A DNA stretch of 64,000 nt from Ceratothoa steindachneri (taxonomy: Eukaryota; Arthropoda; Malacostraca; Isopoda; Cymothoidae), in NCBI GenBank assembly GCA_963969495.1, contig OZ018319.1:207660247-207724246 (forward strand), read 5' to 3'. Every line of letters begins with the position of its first letter. Positions within the stretch are counted from its first letter, which is position 1. Both the position numbers and the translations under genes were made by a program. This document shows, piece after piece, positions 11,002-23,759 of the stretch. Below the pieces are notes generated by a model. The model had not been told where the DNA came from. It saw only the letters and a list, made by a program, of their open reading frames with translations, and ran no database searches.

Positions 11002-11935
11002 CCCCGTGCTTGAAGAATTGTGGCTGGCGATCTCCTCGTTGCAACTGAAGTCCAAAGGCCTCAGTCAAATCATCATTAGACACCTAAAAGGGGCCTCGAA
11101 GGATTTTTTAAGCAGATTTGTGAAGCTTTCCATTTCGTCCCAGCGAGCGGAATACTTCCCTGATGGTCATAAGTCTTAAGCATGGAAAACCAGCGAATCA
11201 GATGATCGAATGTAGACCTAAATATCTTTTTGTTAGAGGTAATTGGAAAGGTGTTCGAGAAATTTCTTAATAACAGACTCATGGCCCACCTAACGGCATA
11301 CTCTTAACTGAACGAAAAACAACATGGATTTCGCAAGTTACGAGGAACATAGAGGAACATATTGTTAATACACTAATGAACAGCAATATGACTAGCAAAG
11401 GGGTGCATAGTCAATGTCGTCTACAGAACTGTAAAGAAGGCCTTCGATAAATTTGGATCTAGGACCTGAAATACAAACTGTCGAGGATGAGACTTACGCC
11501 ACACTACGAAAAAAATGTTTGTAGCTGCTTAATCAAAAGGCAAGCTGTCATCGCCTTTAAGAAACATACAGAATAGGCTTTCGAATTCATATCTGGAGTA
11601 TCACAGGGTGGATGTTTCAAACCCACTCTCTTCACAATCAACACAAGAAACCTACAGAAGTCATTAAATCATAACTTACCGAAAAGAACAAAACAACTTA
11701 CCGAAAACAACAAAACAAAATTATACATAGATTACTCAGGTCAAAAATGTTGTATCTTCCAGTCATACTCACTAGATCATCAAAGCGCAGCATGTCAAGG
11801 CTACGAATGATGCCGAACTGAGGACACCGATAAATCTCCAACACGAAATGAGTGCGAGTTTTGGACCTTAAGTAGTCTGCATGACCAAACCTGGCTAAAA
11901 CCTGCAAATTTTTTTCTACAAAGAAGTCGTTACAT
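11002..11935 (+). pseudogene. Second LINE reverse transcriptase remnant
   Basis: Across frames, this reads LWLAISSLQLKSKGLSQII (about 11020-11080), HLKGASKDFLSRFVKLS, LEVIGKVFEKFLNNRLMAHL (11225-11290), NEKQHGFRKLRGT (11310-11350), a motif A remnant YRTVKKAFDKFG (11420-11455) and SGVSQGGCFKPTLFTINTRN (11590-11650). These are ordered non-LTR RT motifs. Motif C can no longer be read with confidence (LYIDYSGQ is the nearest). Stops and frameshifts are frequent. It differs from the remnant at 8.6-9.5 kb (VIGKVFEK, GVSQGG), so it is a separate family or copy. Confidence 0.75.
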
Positions 11936-11939
11936 CTAT

Positions 11940-13300
11940 AACAAGCTTTATGAAATGTTCCCTAGGGAGACACTGGACTGAGGAAGATTCAAGTGCTACG
12001 TAACGAATGCAAGAACGGCAGGAACCGAGCCAAGATAGACATGATCCTCACTTACTCCTAAGGAAACAACAATCAATAAACACAACACAGAAAGCCCACC
12101 AAATAAAGAAAAATAATAGATCTCAAATGAAACAACAATAATAAAGAGCCTCCCCATACATCTACTTCAATTCCCTTTTCAGTACTTTTTTCCTCTCAAC
12201 CTCGTCTAATCCACACACCCTCTTCTCTCTTCTTCTTTTCTAATCACGGAAACAGATTGTATATCTACGTATGTTTATATTATTTGTCCTTTATTTATTT
12301 ATGTATTTTTCTCATTTGTCTTATCATGAACTTAGAATGAAAGCGGGTTGTATAGTCTCTAGATTTGTATCCTTCAATAAACTTCTTTTATGGCACTCTT
12401 CCTTATTTACGACTTAAAAGGCTATTTTCGAGACCAGGATGATAATATGATCAAATAATAAAGGCACCGCGATTTGTTAAGCAATCTTGCTTTCATTGAA
12501 GTAACGCAATCTTTAAAATCATCAGAATAGAAATAATAAATGACTCTCCACATCTAAGTTTCCATAATTATGAGGGAGATCTTCATTAAACTGGTATTGG
12601 ATCCCACGTTTTTTACCAATTAACAGGTTCCAATCACTGATTTAGTTATTATCAAACAAATTTATCTGAAATATGTCTCTTGTTAAGGACTAAAAAGTAC
12701 AGACAATTAAATGAATCAAATTCAAAATCATAAATCAACCCCAGTATTAGCAATTTGTGCGAGGAGCTTATTCACATTAGAAATGAGATGAACTTGACGG
12801 ATTCCTCGAAACTATTGACATTTAAATTAAGTTTATCAAATCTAAACGAATTGACTTTTTGCGTCTTCTTTATATGCAAGTAAAACATATATTAATTATT
12901 AAGGATGCCTCGTATTTCTGTTTACGTTTTGTATGAAAAGAAAAAGAAAAAAAAGAAAGAAACGTCCCTAGTCATCAATTAATGAGGGTTTAAGTCAAAG
13001 AGAAGTCTGGTATTAATTGAATAATGCCAGGGAGCCATTGTTACTGTCAGACTTCGGTTAACAAACGAATTTCCTTCCTGAGACCACCTCTAAGACAGAT
13101 TACATCCATTCGTATTTAAAATCAATTAGTTATACATTTTACCTATTTTTCTCCCTAAGAAAGACTTGATACATGTATAAAACTGAGGGAGGGAAGAGGA
13201 GAATACGTATGTGTGTAGATATAAAGAATATGTAGTAATGTAATATTAAATAAACCTTTTTTAAAATAGCTAAGACAAACAATTTCTTAAAGTTGAACAC
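11940..13300. other. No feature recognised
   Basis: AT-rich, with pyrimidine-rich patches (12170-12240) and an A/G-rich run near 12938-12960. I see no coding motif or tandem structure. Confidence 0.5.
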
Positions 13301-13311
13301 CTTCTCTCATT

Positions 13312-14400
13312 CTATCGATGTTCACATACAGGAAAGGCAATTCCTGAAGTAACATTAGCCTTACATATATTGGATAGCGTAAAAGACGAGACTAGTGTTA
13401 GAAAGGAAGTCTCCAAAGTTTGGGAGTCACGGCTTAAATCGGCTCTTGTGGTCGCTTCCTTGAAGTAGACATTCATAGTTGTCTGTAGAGTCCTTTTTTC
13501 TTCCATATCATAAATGACCTTGTAGCAGCTACAGGCTTAGGTAACTTTACAGTAAATTGTAAACCTATCGGTATTAGAACCTAGGTTACAAGCTTTGATA
13601 TTCCTATTTTATTGAGACAAAAGGCTTTCTGCTAACTATTACGTCGACGATTCTTTTGTTTCTGCAGATTCGATGTCTCATTCTTCTTCTTCATTTGCTT
13701 TTAACTTCCCCTGTAACTCATTAAGGCAATTATTAGTCAATTCTTGGGAATTGAAGTATTAAATCTAAGATATACACTTCATTGATGTACAATTGTAGTG
13801 TAATATTAAAATCAACGACAGTTTGTCTCACTCCAGCTGTCTCTAGTTGTGAAGCTCTGATAGCTAGTGAGTAGTTGGAAACCCAAATTGTTCCGCACAT
13901 TTTTCATAATTGACTGTTTCTCTTCATTTCACGAATCAGCATCATTTTAAAGAATCATAGATTTTAAAATCCTTCCCCAAATCCTTTGAGGTCAGTAGAT
14001 CCTCTTTCGTAGCCCTGAGAGTTTGTGAAAGGGTATGGCGTAAATAATAGGCCATAAAGGCAGCTCTGACTCCTTGGTCTATTAGCTAAAGTAGAAATCT
14101 GGTATTGGAAAGTAAAAATACGACATTTACAATGGAGTGGAGGTCATTTAAACAGATTGGATACCCTGATGCGTTGTTAAGCAAGAGAAGGATTAAGAAA
14201 CGAATTTTCTTGTTCAATCAATAATGTTCTACTTCTTTATAAAGGTAAATAACTCCAAATATTACGAAAGGCATTGCTAACTCAACGTGATCTGAAATAG
14301 ATCGATGTGTTTCTGAGCATAACAAACTTCTTGTGTAGTTTCCACAATGGTTAAAACTAACTGTTTGTTTTTATCTTAAATTTTAAATTTAATAGGCCTT
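13312..14400 (-). pseudogene. Tigger/pogo-type transposase remnant
   Basis: The minus strand, read across frames, gives the C-terminal half of a Tigger (pogo group of Tc1/mariner) DDE transposase. In order these are FVIFGVIYLYKEVEHY, ILLLLNNASGYPICLNDLHS (the place of the DNAPGH catalytic motif, with D changed to N), VVFLLSNTRFLL, IDQGVRAAFMAYYLRHTLSQ, LRATKED, KDFKIYDSLK, a Glu-rich stretch near 13690, and the tail KRTLQTTMNVYFKEATTRAD (13312-13506 frame). The MDQGVIxAFKxYYxRR block is characteristic of Tigger and jerky-like proteins. The catalytic aspartate is lost and several frames are needed, so it is inactive. The N-terminal DNA-binding half was not identified and may extend towards 14.7 kb. 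Confidence 0.75.
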
Positions 14401-14699
14401 ACAACAATCCATTCGTAAGTATTGATGTTGTAAGTCTGATCTTCGTTAACCTGGAACAGACTATATTAAACACTTCGTTGTAGGCAAGGTATCACTATCA
14501 ATCATAATCAATATACAGTTTTTAGCCTTTGTTATCAAGGGCAACTGTTCTCGTGATTTCCTGTGCATATCCTTTAAAATCTTCCCTATATACCTCCTTT
14601 ATCGACTTCCAAGTAACTTATTCCTTAAGTTGTAAATTTACCTTTCAAGTGATGGTTCCCGGATATCTGTAAAGGTCGCTGGACTCTAAAATGTAGGGC

Positions 14700-17040
14700 T
14701 ACTCGTACTAAGATTCTTGAGAGTAAAGTCATTCCGTAATAAATTTTGTTTCTCAATTTTCCATTATATCTCTCTTTTTCTAAACACCTCAAAAGGGGAT
14801 TCTTTGTTTTTTGTGTATTTTTGCTGATACAAACTTGTTCCTGGAACCGGTCCTCTCCAACGCTTCACATTTCGACGTAAAGCGTTTTCGGAAGAAATTT
14901 TTGTTGTTTATTTTTCATAGTGTCATTTTTTATCTCCTATCTTTTTTTAGGAGACGGGTGGCTCCTTGCCATAACTTACCTCCATTCTTCAATGAGTAAA
15001 CATCTATTGTTGCACATTACACCTTCAATTTCATTTTTTTTAATTAGCCCACTTATTTCTAGGTAGTTTCAGTGATCAATGCATCTAGATTTATTTCCAG
15101 GATAGAACTGCTACTTACATAATATCTCGACGCTTACATTATGCTGGCACGGCTAACCATAAACATTAGGTGTTCAGTCTTCACTTATTCAGAATCACGT
15201 CATGGTAACTAAAAACTATTTATATTATAAGAGACATAATTGAACACTATTATATGGATCCGACTCATACCCACAAGATAATGGAGGCTCCCGGAAAAAA
15301 AGAAAGGAGCAGGTAAAAGTTTGTAGCTTTCCATCCGACCGAACCATTGGACACCCAGTATTTTTTCATCCAAGAAGTAAATAGACACCTAAAATTTGAG
15401 AGTGCCAGTTAACAGAATAATAGACCAATTAAAGTAAATGGATACGACACCGAGTGAACTCTGCATTTGTTCACCTGGGTCTTCTAACAAGGATTCTTTT
15501 TGTGTTATTCGAAGATCGAATGGAAACAACTTCGTCAAAAGGGGCACCGACGTAGCAGAAACCTCAAAATGGACCCCCACAACCATTTTATTTTAAAATG
15601 GTAAAATCTAACGCGGCATCTGCATTAGGAAGTATCAGAAAATAATTTCATAACGGAAGTAGAGAAGTTATTGAAAGGTACACAGGCTGGGTAGCCAGAG
15701 GAGGAGACAAGTCAGGGCGTATTCGACCCTCTCAAGATTCTAGAAACTTCTTTGGCTTCATGAGTAAAGACAGGTACAAATGTGAACAGTAAAAACAGAA
15801 TATTAAATTATTTTATTAATTTGGTTATTTTGAACTCGTAACTAGGATGAATCTCAACTACAATTATTACCCGATTAATAGCAGGGAGATGTCGAAATCT
15901 GCTAACAAGATGAACAGCAATCGCCTGTCATGTAGGTGCAGCAAATTTTGTGGCAGACGATTTAATCAGTTTGCAGATGAGTTTGTTATAATGAACTACA
16001 ACTCACAAACACCGGGGCATATCTGTTATTCTTCATAGAGTACGATTTGTTTTGGTCGAGTGTTTTGATAATATTAATACGGAAAAGGGCATCTTTGTCC
16101 TTCAAGGAGTTGTGCTAATATCGGCAAGTAGTTCATTGTAAACGAGCCGCCTCTTCTTGGAAGATAGACTCCACGCCAAAAGACCAAACGCCCGAAGGCT
16201 CCCTTAGAGGTCATCTGAATATCCAGAACCCAGTTTCCAAAGAAGCCCAGGAAGCCTTCAAAAACCCAAATGAAACAAGCTTTAGAAGGTACTTGTTTGA
16301 TTGTAGCACTTCTATTGAGGTGAAAATTAAAGTGTTGTAGTATGAGGTATGAGCTTCTTTGTTTGGTAGGGTTTGTTGCATGAAAATTTAAGTTCTGTCG
16401 TTATAGTATGCATTTTGATAAGGTGTAATGACGCGAAATTTATTAAAGTTTTTTTGGTAAATTTTGGTATGGTTCAGTCCCTATTGATTTAACGTGGCAT
16501 TCGAACGACGGGGTCAGTGCAGCATATCGTATGCGTTACAAACTGGGTCTGAATCGGAAGTACCACCTAGCCATAACCCTACTGATCCAATTTCACTCAC
16601 TCGCCCAGGATGGATGGATCTAAATTTTAAATTAAAGAGTTCAAGGAGAGTTGCGTCCCCTCGCGTCACTAGTACTTCAATGCATTGGTCATGTCCCCTC
16701 AAATTAACATTTCTATTCTTTTCATTATTCGGAGTTTCGATCGAAATGTGAGTCACCTGATTGTTGCATCTGACAAGGCTGATATTTTGTGCCGAGATTT
16801 TAACATCGGATATACAGGGTAACGCCCCCCCGCCCCCCCAAAAAAATCCTGGTACCCAACTTTCAATAGGCTTCAGTTCTTAATTTATTGTAAAATTAAG
16901 AAACTCTGGTGATACAGGATTGTATACAAAGTGTTGTACGACAAAATTAAATGATAAAAAATACCCTATGATTGTTCAATGCAACGAGAAACGAATGAAG
17001 AGAAAATGATGATGGTTGACGGCTACGGAGGCCAGGCTTA
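14700..17040. other. No feature recognised
   Basis: AT-rich with no recognisable protein motif. Small frames at 14811, 15389, 15847 and 16494 show no family resemblance. A C-rich run lies at 16826-16840. The 85-residue frame at 16494-16751 sits in locally richer GC and overlaps an opposite-strand frame, which suggests composition rather than selection. Confidence 0.5.
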
Positions 17041-17044
17041 TGCA

Positions 17045-17395
17045 TTACATAGCAGAGTCATAGCCTTAAATAAATCAGCCGAATTTCTGTAACTATCTAA
17101 ACCACATAGTCTAGGCATGAATATAAATAAATCAGACAAATTTTTGTAGCCATAGAGACCACATACCTACACATAGCGTTAAATAAATCACCCGAATTTC
17201 CGTAGGCATAGCGACCACATAGGCTAAGCATAGCTTTAAATAAATCAGCCGAATTTCCGTAACCATAGAGACCACATAGCACAAGCATAGCGTTAAATAT
17301 ATCAGCCGAATTTACATAGCCCTAACGATCCCAAAGCACACGCATAGCATTATAAATCACCTGAATTCGGTAGCCATGGAGACTTCATAATTACA
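17045..17395. repeat. Tandem repeat, 57-bp period, about six copies
   Basis: Units share the words TTAAATAAATCAGCCGAATT, TCCGTAACCATAGAGACCAC and AAGCATAGC. The period is 57 bp (19 codons), so the minus strand is open for 63 residues with a 19-residue internal repeat (CGLYGYGNSADLFKAM-like). I treat that frame as a by-product. Confidence 0.9.
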
Positions 17396-17789
17396 AGAAT
17401 ATTTCCGTTTATTCACCGGGCATAAGTATGTATATGCATATACTGTAATTAGAGTAATTTTAAACTTTTATTTGTCAAAAACCTTTGTTGGTGATGTAAG
17501 ATAAGGGATTAATTCATTCTTCTTTACACTATAACCAAAAAAACGATCATTGAAATCCGAAGAAAAGTTCTCCCTCACCATACAACTGCCCTCTATAATT
17601 CTCTCTTATTTCGATCATTGCAACATCAATTGCAAAAAGTATTTTTGTTTTAAGAGAGAGTTGTTAATCAGAATTATAACTATTCCTTGTCTAAAGTTCA
17701 TATATTTAATTGTTTTCATTTTCCTTTTAGGAAAATAACAATAACTTTTTAAGAATCAAATATTAAGGATGGTTATTCAGCTTCTCGTA

Positions 17790-19480
17790 CATGTCTTCCA
17801 ATTATTATTGTCAGGAGAGGCCAATTTTAGTCTATCTGGTAGACTATCCTTTTTTATCGTAATTCTTATCATTTTTATCGTAATTCTGATTAGAATATGA
17901 TCATTTTTTATCAACTTTTAGATCAAATTTCCTATTTTCACAATTCTGTTAGGCAAACCTTTTTAGAAGGGTGATTTTATACTACATCACACTCATGGTT
18001 ACAAATTTCGAGAGCCGATTGTTATGGAATTGCTTCTTTAGAATTTAGAATCGTCTCTGGATTTTAGCACTAAGTTTCGTCGCATGAATAGTAATCGTCT
18101 TGGTGATTATTTTCTTATTTTATTATTATTTGCATTGATGATTGGGCGCTTCTGGTTTGATCTATTTTGCTTAGTGTGTTAGGGTTAATGATGCTGTTCT
18201 TGATGTTTTTGTCCCCCGAAATCTACCTAATAAACTCAAGCTGATTGGAATGCCATTTGTAATGAGGTTGGTAGCTTGATTTGGAGTGTTATTTATGTTA
18301 CTTGTTAATCTCATGATCCATATAACCATATATCCATTAGAGAGATTTCCGATTAAAAGATAAATCTTGGTTTAATGATAGTAAACATACATATTTGGAG
18401 ATAATTTAATAGTTGGTTATGAAGTGCTAATCTAGCTATGATGAAGCTCAATGTAATTTTCGGTAATGACTCTAATATGACACCTTTGTTGAAAACTTGT
18501 TTTGCCTCATTCGGGCTTTCTTGAGGCAATGATTAAAAATTTTGTATTTAAATCTTTAGGGAGCAAAAAATTGCCTCTTAGCCTTGAACAGTTATGGAGA
18601 CTGACACAAATGGATTTTTTTCCATTTGTTTTTATTAGTTCGCTAATATTTTTGTACTAAATTGGCTACTTTATGTAGGAAATTATATATATTAGGTGGT
18701 TTTGCAATGGTCTTGGAATTAGAAATGTTTCACTATCTAATAGAATAATCTTTTCGTCATGCATCACGAAATACTTACTGTCCAATCTCAATTCCTACAA
18801 TATTATCAAAGATTAATGACCTATTATTAAATCTACACTTGAGTAAGTGTGAAGAAACCTAGCTTTTCTTCTGACTTACATTTTTTTTATATATAAAACT
18901 TGATTACTTGATATGCTTAGTTGTCAATTTCAGCATAATTGCTAAAAGCACTTGATTCGGATCAAGAAACATGCCTGGTTGGATAGGCTTGCATTTTAAT
19001 ATGTTAATAAATAAACTCTAGTAAAAAACCCTATAATTTATTAAAGTTTGCAGCCAGATTCTTGATATTTTCAAGAGTTCTATAACATTGGGTCCCTGAA
19101 AATTTACGTTAATTGAAACTTCAGCAACTTAAAAATTATAATTTTGGGTGTACCTCATGCTAGTTTCTTAGACCTCTTGTATTAATAAACTTTACTCGCA
19201 ATTTGTGGTAGAAATTTGAGAATAAGATTGTTTTAGATGATAATAATGTTGAATAGAGATCTTAAAAGCAGTCTTGATTGGTATGAAGCTGGGGATATAA
19301 AACGGAACCCTACTAAGGCAAAAGCCATGATTGCTACTAGGTACAAAACTATTGAAGCTTCGCTCTCAGATTTGGCTGTTGATAAAAAATTTAGGAAACA
19401 GTGATTCTTTTAAAATTCTTGTCCTTATTTTTCATCACAAACTTTAGAACAGCGTTGCGTCTTCCACCCCAAAGAAATGT
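17790..19480 (+). pseudogene. Third LINE reverse transcriptase remnant
   Basis: A heavily decayed non-LTR RT on the plus strand. Readable pieces in order are KDKSWFNDSKHTYLE (about 18360-18400, the post-endonuclease linker), a long unreadable middle, LGVPHASFLDLLYLINFTRN (about 19140-19200, the GVPQGSxLGPLLFxIYIND block), and SSLDWYEAGDIKRNPTKAKA (about 19270-19330, the thumb WxxxNxLxLNxxKTK block). The position of motif C between the last two is eroded. The assignment to a CR1/Jockey-type LINE rests on these three blocks in correct order and spacing. Confidence 0.65.
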
Positions 19481-19619
19481 TTTAAAACATTTAATGATGT
19501 GTCTCTTATAAAAGTGTTTTAATTTCTTTAATGCACAATGACTTGATCAATGCTTACCTGTTTAGATCAGCAGCAGCAGAATGTCATTCGAAACTTCACA
19601 TAGTAGTTTATTAGCTATT

Positions 19620-20270
19620 ATGTTTTCTATATTTAATTTGATAACTTGATCTTTGGCATAGTTTTTTAAATTATTTTGTTGTACATATCACATAAAAAAT
19701 AAACCACTAAATACCCACTTCCTCGTTTTCTCTGTTTTGTTTTTGTACCATCACATTACGAGGCTAAGTGTGCAGCTAACAGAGTCACCTAGAAACGAAT
19801 TAAAATTAACGATCACCTAAACATCTTGCCGCCTAAAGGGATTATGAAAACCTAGGGAGCGAAGATGTTTAGTTGCAAAAACTAAAGAGAGGGATCTAAA
19901 AAAGAATTGATCAGGAAGGTAAGTTTGTTAAAGTCCAAAAAACCTAACCCGATCGAACATGTTGATCATTATTATTTGATTTTATTTGAACAAATATTAT
20001 TAATATTTGATTTTGTTATTAAATTATAGGAAATATATTTTTTAACTTTGTTTGAGAGATTATGGTTCAGTTGCCAAAAGTTGTGGAAGAGGTAAAAATA
20101 GCTACATTAGTGTGAGAGGAAATTAAAGGATAAAATTCAATACTAACAATATTCAAGGTATTGCATTAAGCTCCCAAATACTTCTAACCACACGGCCTAC
20201 TCTTGACCTACAAACCGCATCAGCTAATTTCGACCTACCATATCTACTGATTTCGCTGATTTCGACCTTC
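19620..20270. other. No feature recognised
   Basis: AT-rich, with a short G/A-richer patch near 19790-19930. Nothing identifiable. Confidence 0.4.
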
Positions 20271-20277
20271 AAACCAC

Positions 20278-20995
20278 AAAGAGAGAGAGGGGGGGCGAGG
20301 AAGGGAGAGTGCGAGAGAGGAATGCACAAGGAAGGAAAAAAAGGGAGGAGAAACGGGGAGGGGGAGACGGCGAGAGAGGAGCGGGTAGATATAGAGGAGG
20401 AAAGAGAGAAAAAGGAGATAGGAGAGGTGAAGCGGGGGAGAAAGAGGGGGGTTATAGGGGGAAAGACAGAGAGGAAGAAATAGTGGTGGAGAGAGTGAGG
20501 GGGAGAGTGGTGTAGAGAGAGAGGTGGAGGGGGAGAAAGGTGGAGTAAGAGAGGAGAGAAAGATAGGGGGAGATAGATGGTAAAGAGGGAGTGAAGAGAA
20601 TGTGAGAGATATAAGGGGATAGTGAGGGGAGATGTAAAGGAGAGAGTGAGGGGATGGGAGGAGAAGGAAATATGGCAAGATAGAAGGGAAATGGAGATGG
20701 AGAGGTGAAAGAGATAAGGGGGAGAGAACAAGGGAGATAAAAAGGGAGGGAAAGGGAAGGAGGAATTGTGATATATAGGAGAGACAGAAAGAGAGAGAGA
20801 GTGATAGTAAGAGGGGAGAGAGAGTGATAGAGAGAGGGAGAAGAGGGATGAGGGAGAGATGGGGGAAGGGGGAGATAGAGGAGGAAGATAGGAATAACGA
20901 GAGCTATAGGTAGAGAGAGAGGAGAAAGAGTGGGAGAAAGTGGGGTTAGGGTAGAGAGGGGTGAGAAGGGAGCTAGAGGGTGAGAGAGAGGGGAG
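20278..20995. repeat. Long purine-rich low-complexity tract
   Basis: About 700 bp of nearly uninterrupted purine on the plus strand, built from GAGA, GGGAGA and GGAGAG words with occasional T. Proline/serine/leucine-rich open frames on the minus strand (up to 223 residues, 20452-21123) arise only from this composition. A strand-biased tract of this length could form triplex or other non-B DNA. Confidence 0.95.
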
Positions 20996-21376
20996 ACATC
21001 TTTATACCGCCCATCTGGCGCTACTAAAACAGAAATGCTAAATAAAACAAGCGCAAAAAAAAGCAAAAAAGTAAGAAGTAGGAGGAAGGACGCCCCGGCT
21101 TCGATGGTGGGCGCGCTTTCCATCGACGAAACATTACGTGACTAACACAAAAGCGATTAAAATAAAATGGAGGAAGCTATCCTCTTCTGAGAAGGTAGAT
21201 AGTTCACAAGTATGTGTGCACGAATCTCTTCCCCCGTAGAAAGGACAATCAATAGCGACCCCTCTCGATCCGGTACCAGGACAGAAAACGTGTATGAAGT
21301 TCACCCAGATTGTGATATTCAACCAGAATTCCCCGAAAAATATGGCGGACACCGAGGTCTTCCAAGTAACGCTCCA

Positions 21377-22250
21377 TCAAATGGCGTTCGACCTGATGCT
21401 ATCGCGGTATTGGGGGATATATCCAAGCAACGGTCGCGTTTCGATGACACGATATTTTAAATTCCACAGGGCATCTACCTTCTTCTTTGCCAGGCAGCCG
21501 TATGGCAAACTATCACTCTTTATTCTGTGGTCAATTCGGGGAAGAGCGAAACGCTGGTTTGATCGCCCAGTTCTCGCGAACACTTTGGCGCCGTCATCGG
21601 TGCACTCATTCTCCTCAATCCGTACATGTGTAGAAACGCAACACAAGATATTCTTAACATCCACCCGGCTCCAGGGAACTGTGGTGTCAGAGATATTACA
21701 AATCAAGGGGTGCGGAGATCCCAATGCCCTGAGAACACTCAGTGTGCTAAAGATCACAATCTCGTCTTCAAGCCGTGCACAACGCTTCATCTCCCATACG
21801 ACGAGGTGTATTGCAACCAGCTTGGTAGTGAAGACAGAAGCAGTGCCTGGTAGAGCCCCGGTGACTTCAAAAAAAGGCGATAGGGCATGGAAGCCGGCCG
21901 CTTCCTCTGACTTGGAGCCATCCGTGTACACTGGCATGGATCTAGCGTGATACAATGTGCCCCCAAATTGTCGCTCGCAATACTCTCGGAACCGTGGAAT
22001 CTTCAGGATCAAAGACATGGAAATAAAGGTGGAACACTCCAGGGTAGCGTCCTGGGCAAAACCATAGTGGCCACCGGCCCGAGAGCTACACCGAGCTCTT
22101 GAAGAAGTTTTCTAGCCCCAAATCTAGAGGGGTTAAGGTGTGATTGATGTCCTTTGGCGGCATATGCTCCGTCGAGATCGGCTGTGGATACAGTGAGAAT
22201 GGAGAAAGAGAAACGCCCTTTTCGCTAGAAGGATCTTGGTTTGACGCCTA
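21377..22250 (-). pseudogene. LINE-type RNase H domain remnant
   Basis: A 213-residue minus-strand frame (21377-22018) holds an RNase H fold of the kind found at the C-terminus of I, R1 or Outcast-like LINEs. It reads MPVYTDGSKSEEAAGFHAL (catalytic D kept), then SVFTTKLVAIHLVV where AELxAI is expected (the catalytic E is replaced by K), then EIVIFSTLSVLRAL where SDSLSVLRAL is expected (D lost), then STHVRIEENECTDDGAKVFA in the last catalytic block. Upstream on the minus strand (22018-22250) are fragments fitting the region between RT and RNase H (for example LGVALGPVATMVLP). The long frame survives but the active site does not. Confidence 0.75.
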
Positions 22251-22259
22251 AGAAAGCAC

Positions 22260-22990
22260 AAGGGGTGGGGTGGGGGTCATCTCCGTTACAGAGGTGGGTC
22301 TGCTCAGGTGCGGATCCGAAGATGCAAATGAGAAACAGCTTTGCCGCAGTCGCGAAGTTGGTGTGGGGGGGGGGGAGAAAGGGGCGAGGGTCCTCTGGTC
22401 AAAATGATGCTGAGGTTAGATTTCTCATCCGCCCCCACACCAAGGTAGGGCAAGGATTTACGGAGGTGAACGTAATCCGAAATTTTGACAAAACTTGTAA
22501 AAAGCTTACCAACAAACGAAAATTTCTCGCACTTATGACCACTGAAAAGAAAAAAAAATGGGAGCTGGTGGGCTGTACCCCTCGTCTAGCCACTCCTGTT
22601 TAGGGGTTCTGACCTTTCAGGGACCCAATCCGCACAGCAACGCTCAACGACCAGATATAGCCCAGTGGCCAGTCGTTTCTTAAAGGTCGCACCTCCTTAC
22701 TTGCCACCCAGACAAGCAAGGCAAGAGAGCAGATATCCTTAATCACACGCACTAATCCTCGACTGAACGGCCAAGATGTGAAGATCTGTTGTGGCAGACT
22801 CAGAGAAGAGATCTAAGACTTTCAGTTGGCCTGGCAGCTAACAAGACTAGAGCCTAATGGACCTGAGAACGGTCGCAGGGAAGTGGTTAATAGGACAAAA
22901 CTGATATACCCATTATTCACACCCCAACGCTCAGGTCCCCTCAAGGCCTGGTCTCTTGCGACTTGCTGACGTTAAAATGATTTGTTTATA
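22260..22990. other. No feature recognised
   Basis: GC-richer than its surroundings, with a G run at 22363-22374. The 120-residue plus-strand frame (22241-22603) shows no family motif. This could be the eroded upstream part of the LINE whose RNase H lies at 21.4-22.0 kb, but I could not identify RT motifs. Confidence 0.4.
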
Positions 22991-22994
22991 GAAG

Positions 22995-23280
22995 TTCCAA
23001 AGTTTCTCCTTTGACATAGAGAGAGAGGGGAAGGGGAGAAAAAGAAGGGTAGAGAGGGATAGCAAGAGTTTGGGAGAGAGGTAAAGAGAGGGAGAAGAGG
23101 ATCAGGATGAGGGGGAGAGGAAGAGGGATAGGGAGAGGGAGGAAATGAGGGGAAATATAGGGAGATATAAGAGGGTAAAAGAAAGGAGAGAGAGGAAAGT
23201 TAGATGGGGAGAAAAGTAGTGAGATGGAAGTTAGAGGGGGGGAGAGTGAGTGAGGGAGAAAGTGAGAGAGAGTGTGTGTG
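22995..23280. repeat. Purine-rich (GAGA/GGGAG) tract ending in (TG)n
   Basis: Imperfect AG/GGA low-complexity DNA that ends in AGAGAGTGTGTGTGTG near 23265-23281. Confidence 0.9.
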
Positions 23281-23497
23281 TGTCCCTGCCATAGTTATTA
23301 GTCGTGAATTACTGATTTATTTAATGTCTACTTCAATACTTATTTATATAATACAATTAAAAAATATATTGTTTTTTATTATAAATAACACCCTAATTTA
23401 GCACCGAGCATTGATAACCTCCTTTAATTGACATAGAGGACCGACGTCTGGCCTTGGCTACTCCATTTATGAGTTGCTAAAATGAGAGGATAACAAT

Positions 23498-23753
23498 AAC
23501 AAGGTCTGGTGACCTAAGTCGCGTGTTTTCACTTATTCTGATTTATAACCTTACGACTTTCAAAACTTTCAATAATTCCCGGACTAACCTTGGGAGGATG
23601 TTATATCACTCAAAAGAGAATGTAAAACAACGTGAAGGTTTCAACTTTCGTTAGAATCGGCAGAATAGTTACAATGTTATTACAAAAAAACAAAAAAAAA
23701 GCAAAACTAGGACCGACCGACCGACAGAATGAGATATAGAGTCGCACGCGACT
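23498..23753 (+). repeat. Dispersed repeat family A, copy 1 (one internal unit)
   Basis: It begins with AACAAGGTCTGGTGACC, then AGTCGCGTG (23517), then ACCTTACGACTTTCAAAACT, one internal unit containing AATTCCCGGACTAACCTTGG, then an A-rich run, GACCGACCGACCGAC and CACGCGACT (to 23753). AGTCGCGTG and CACGCGACT are perfect 9-bp inverted repeats. Three more copies lie at 54.3, 55.7 and 59.3 kb. No coding capacity was seen. Confidence 0.85.
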
Positions 23754-23759
23754 AAAAAC

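Noticed and set aside
20452..21123. 223-residue Ser/Pro/Leu-rich frame on the minus strand
   Set aside because: It is the complement of a purine-rich low-complexity tract, and several frames are open over the same place.
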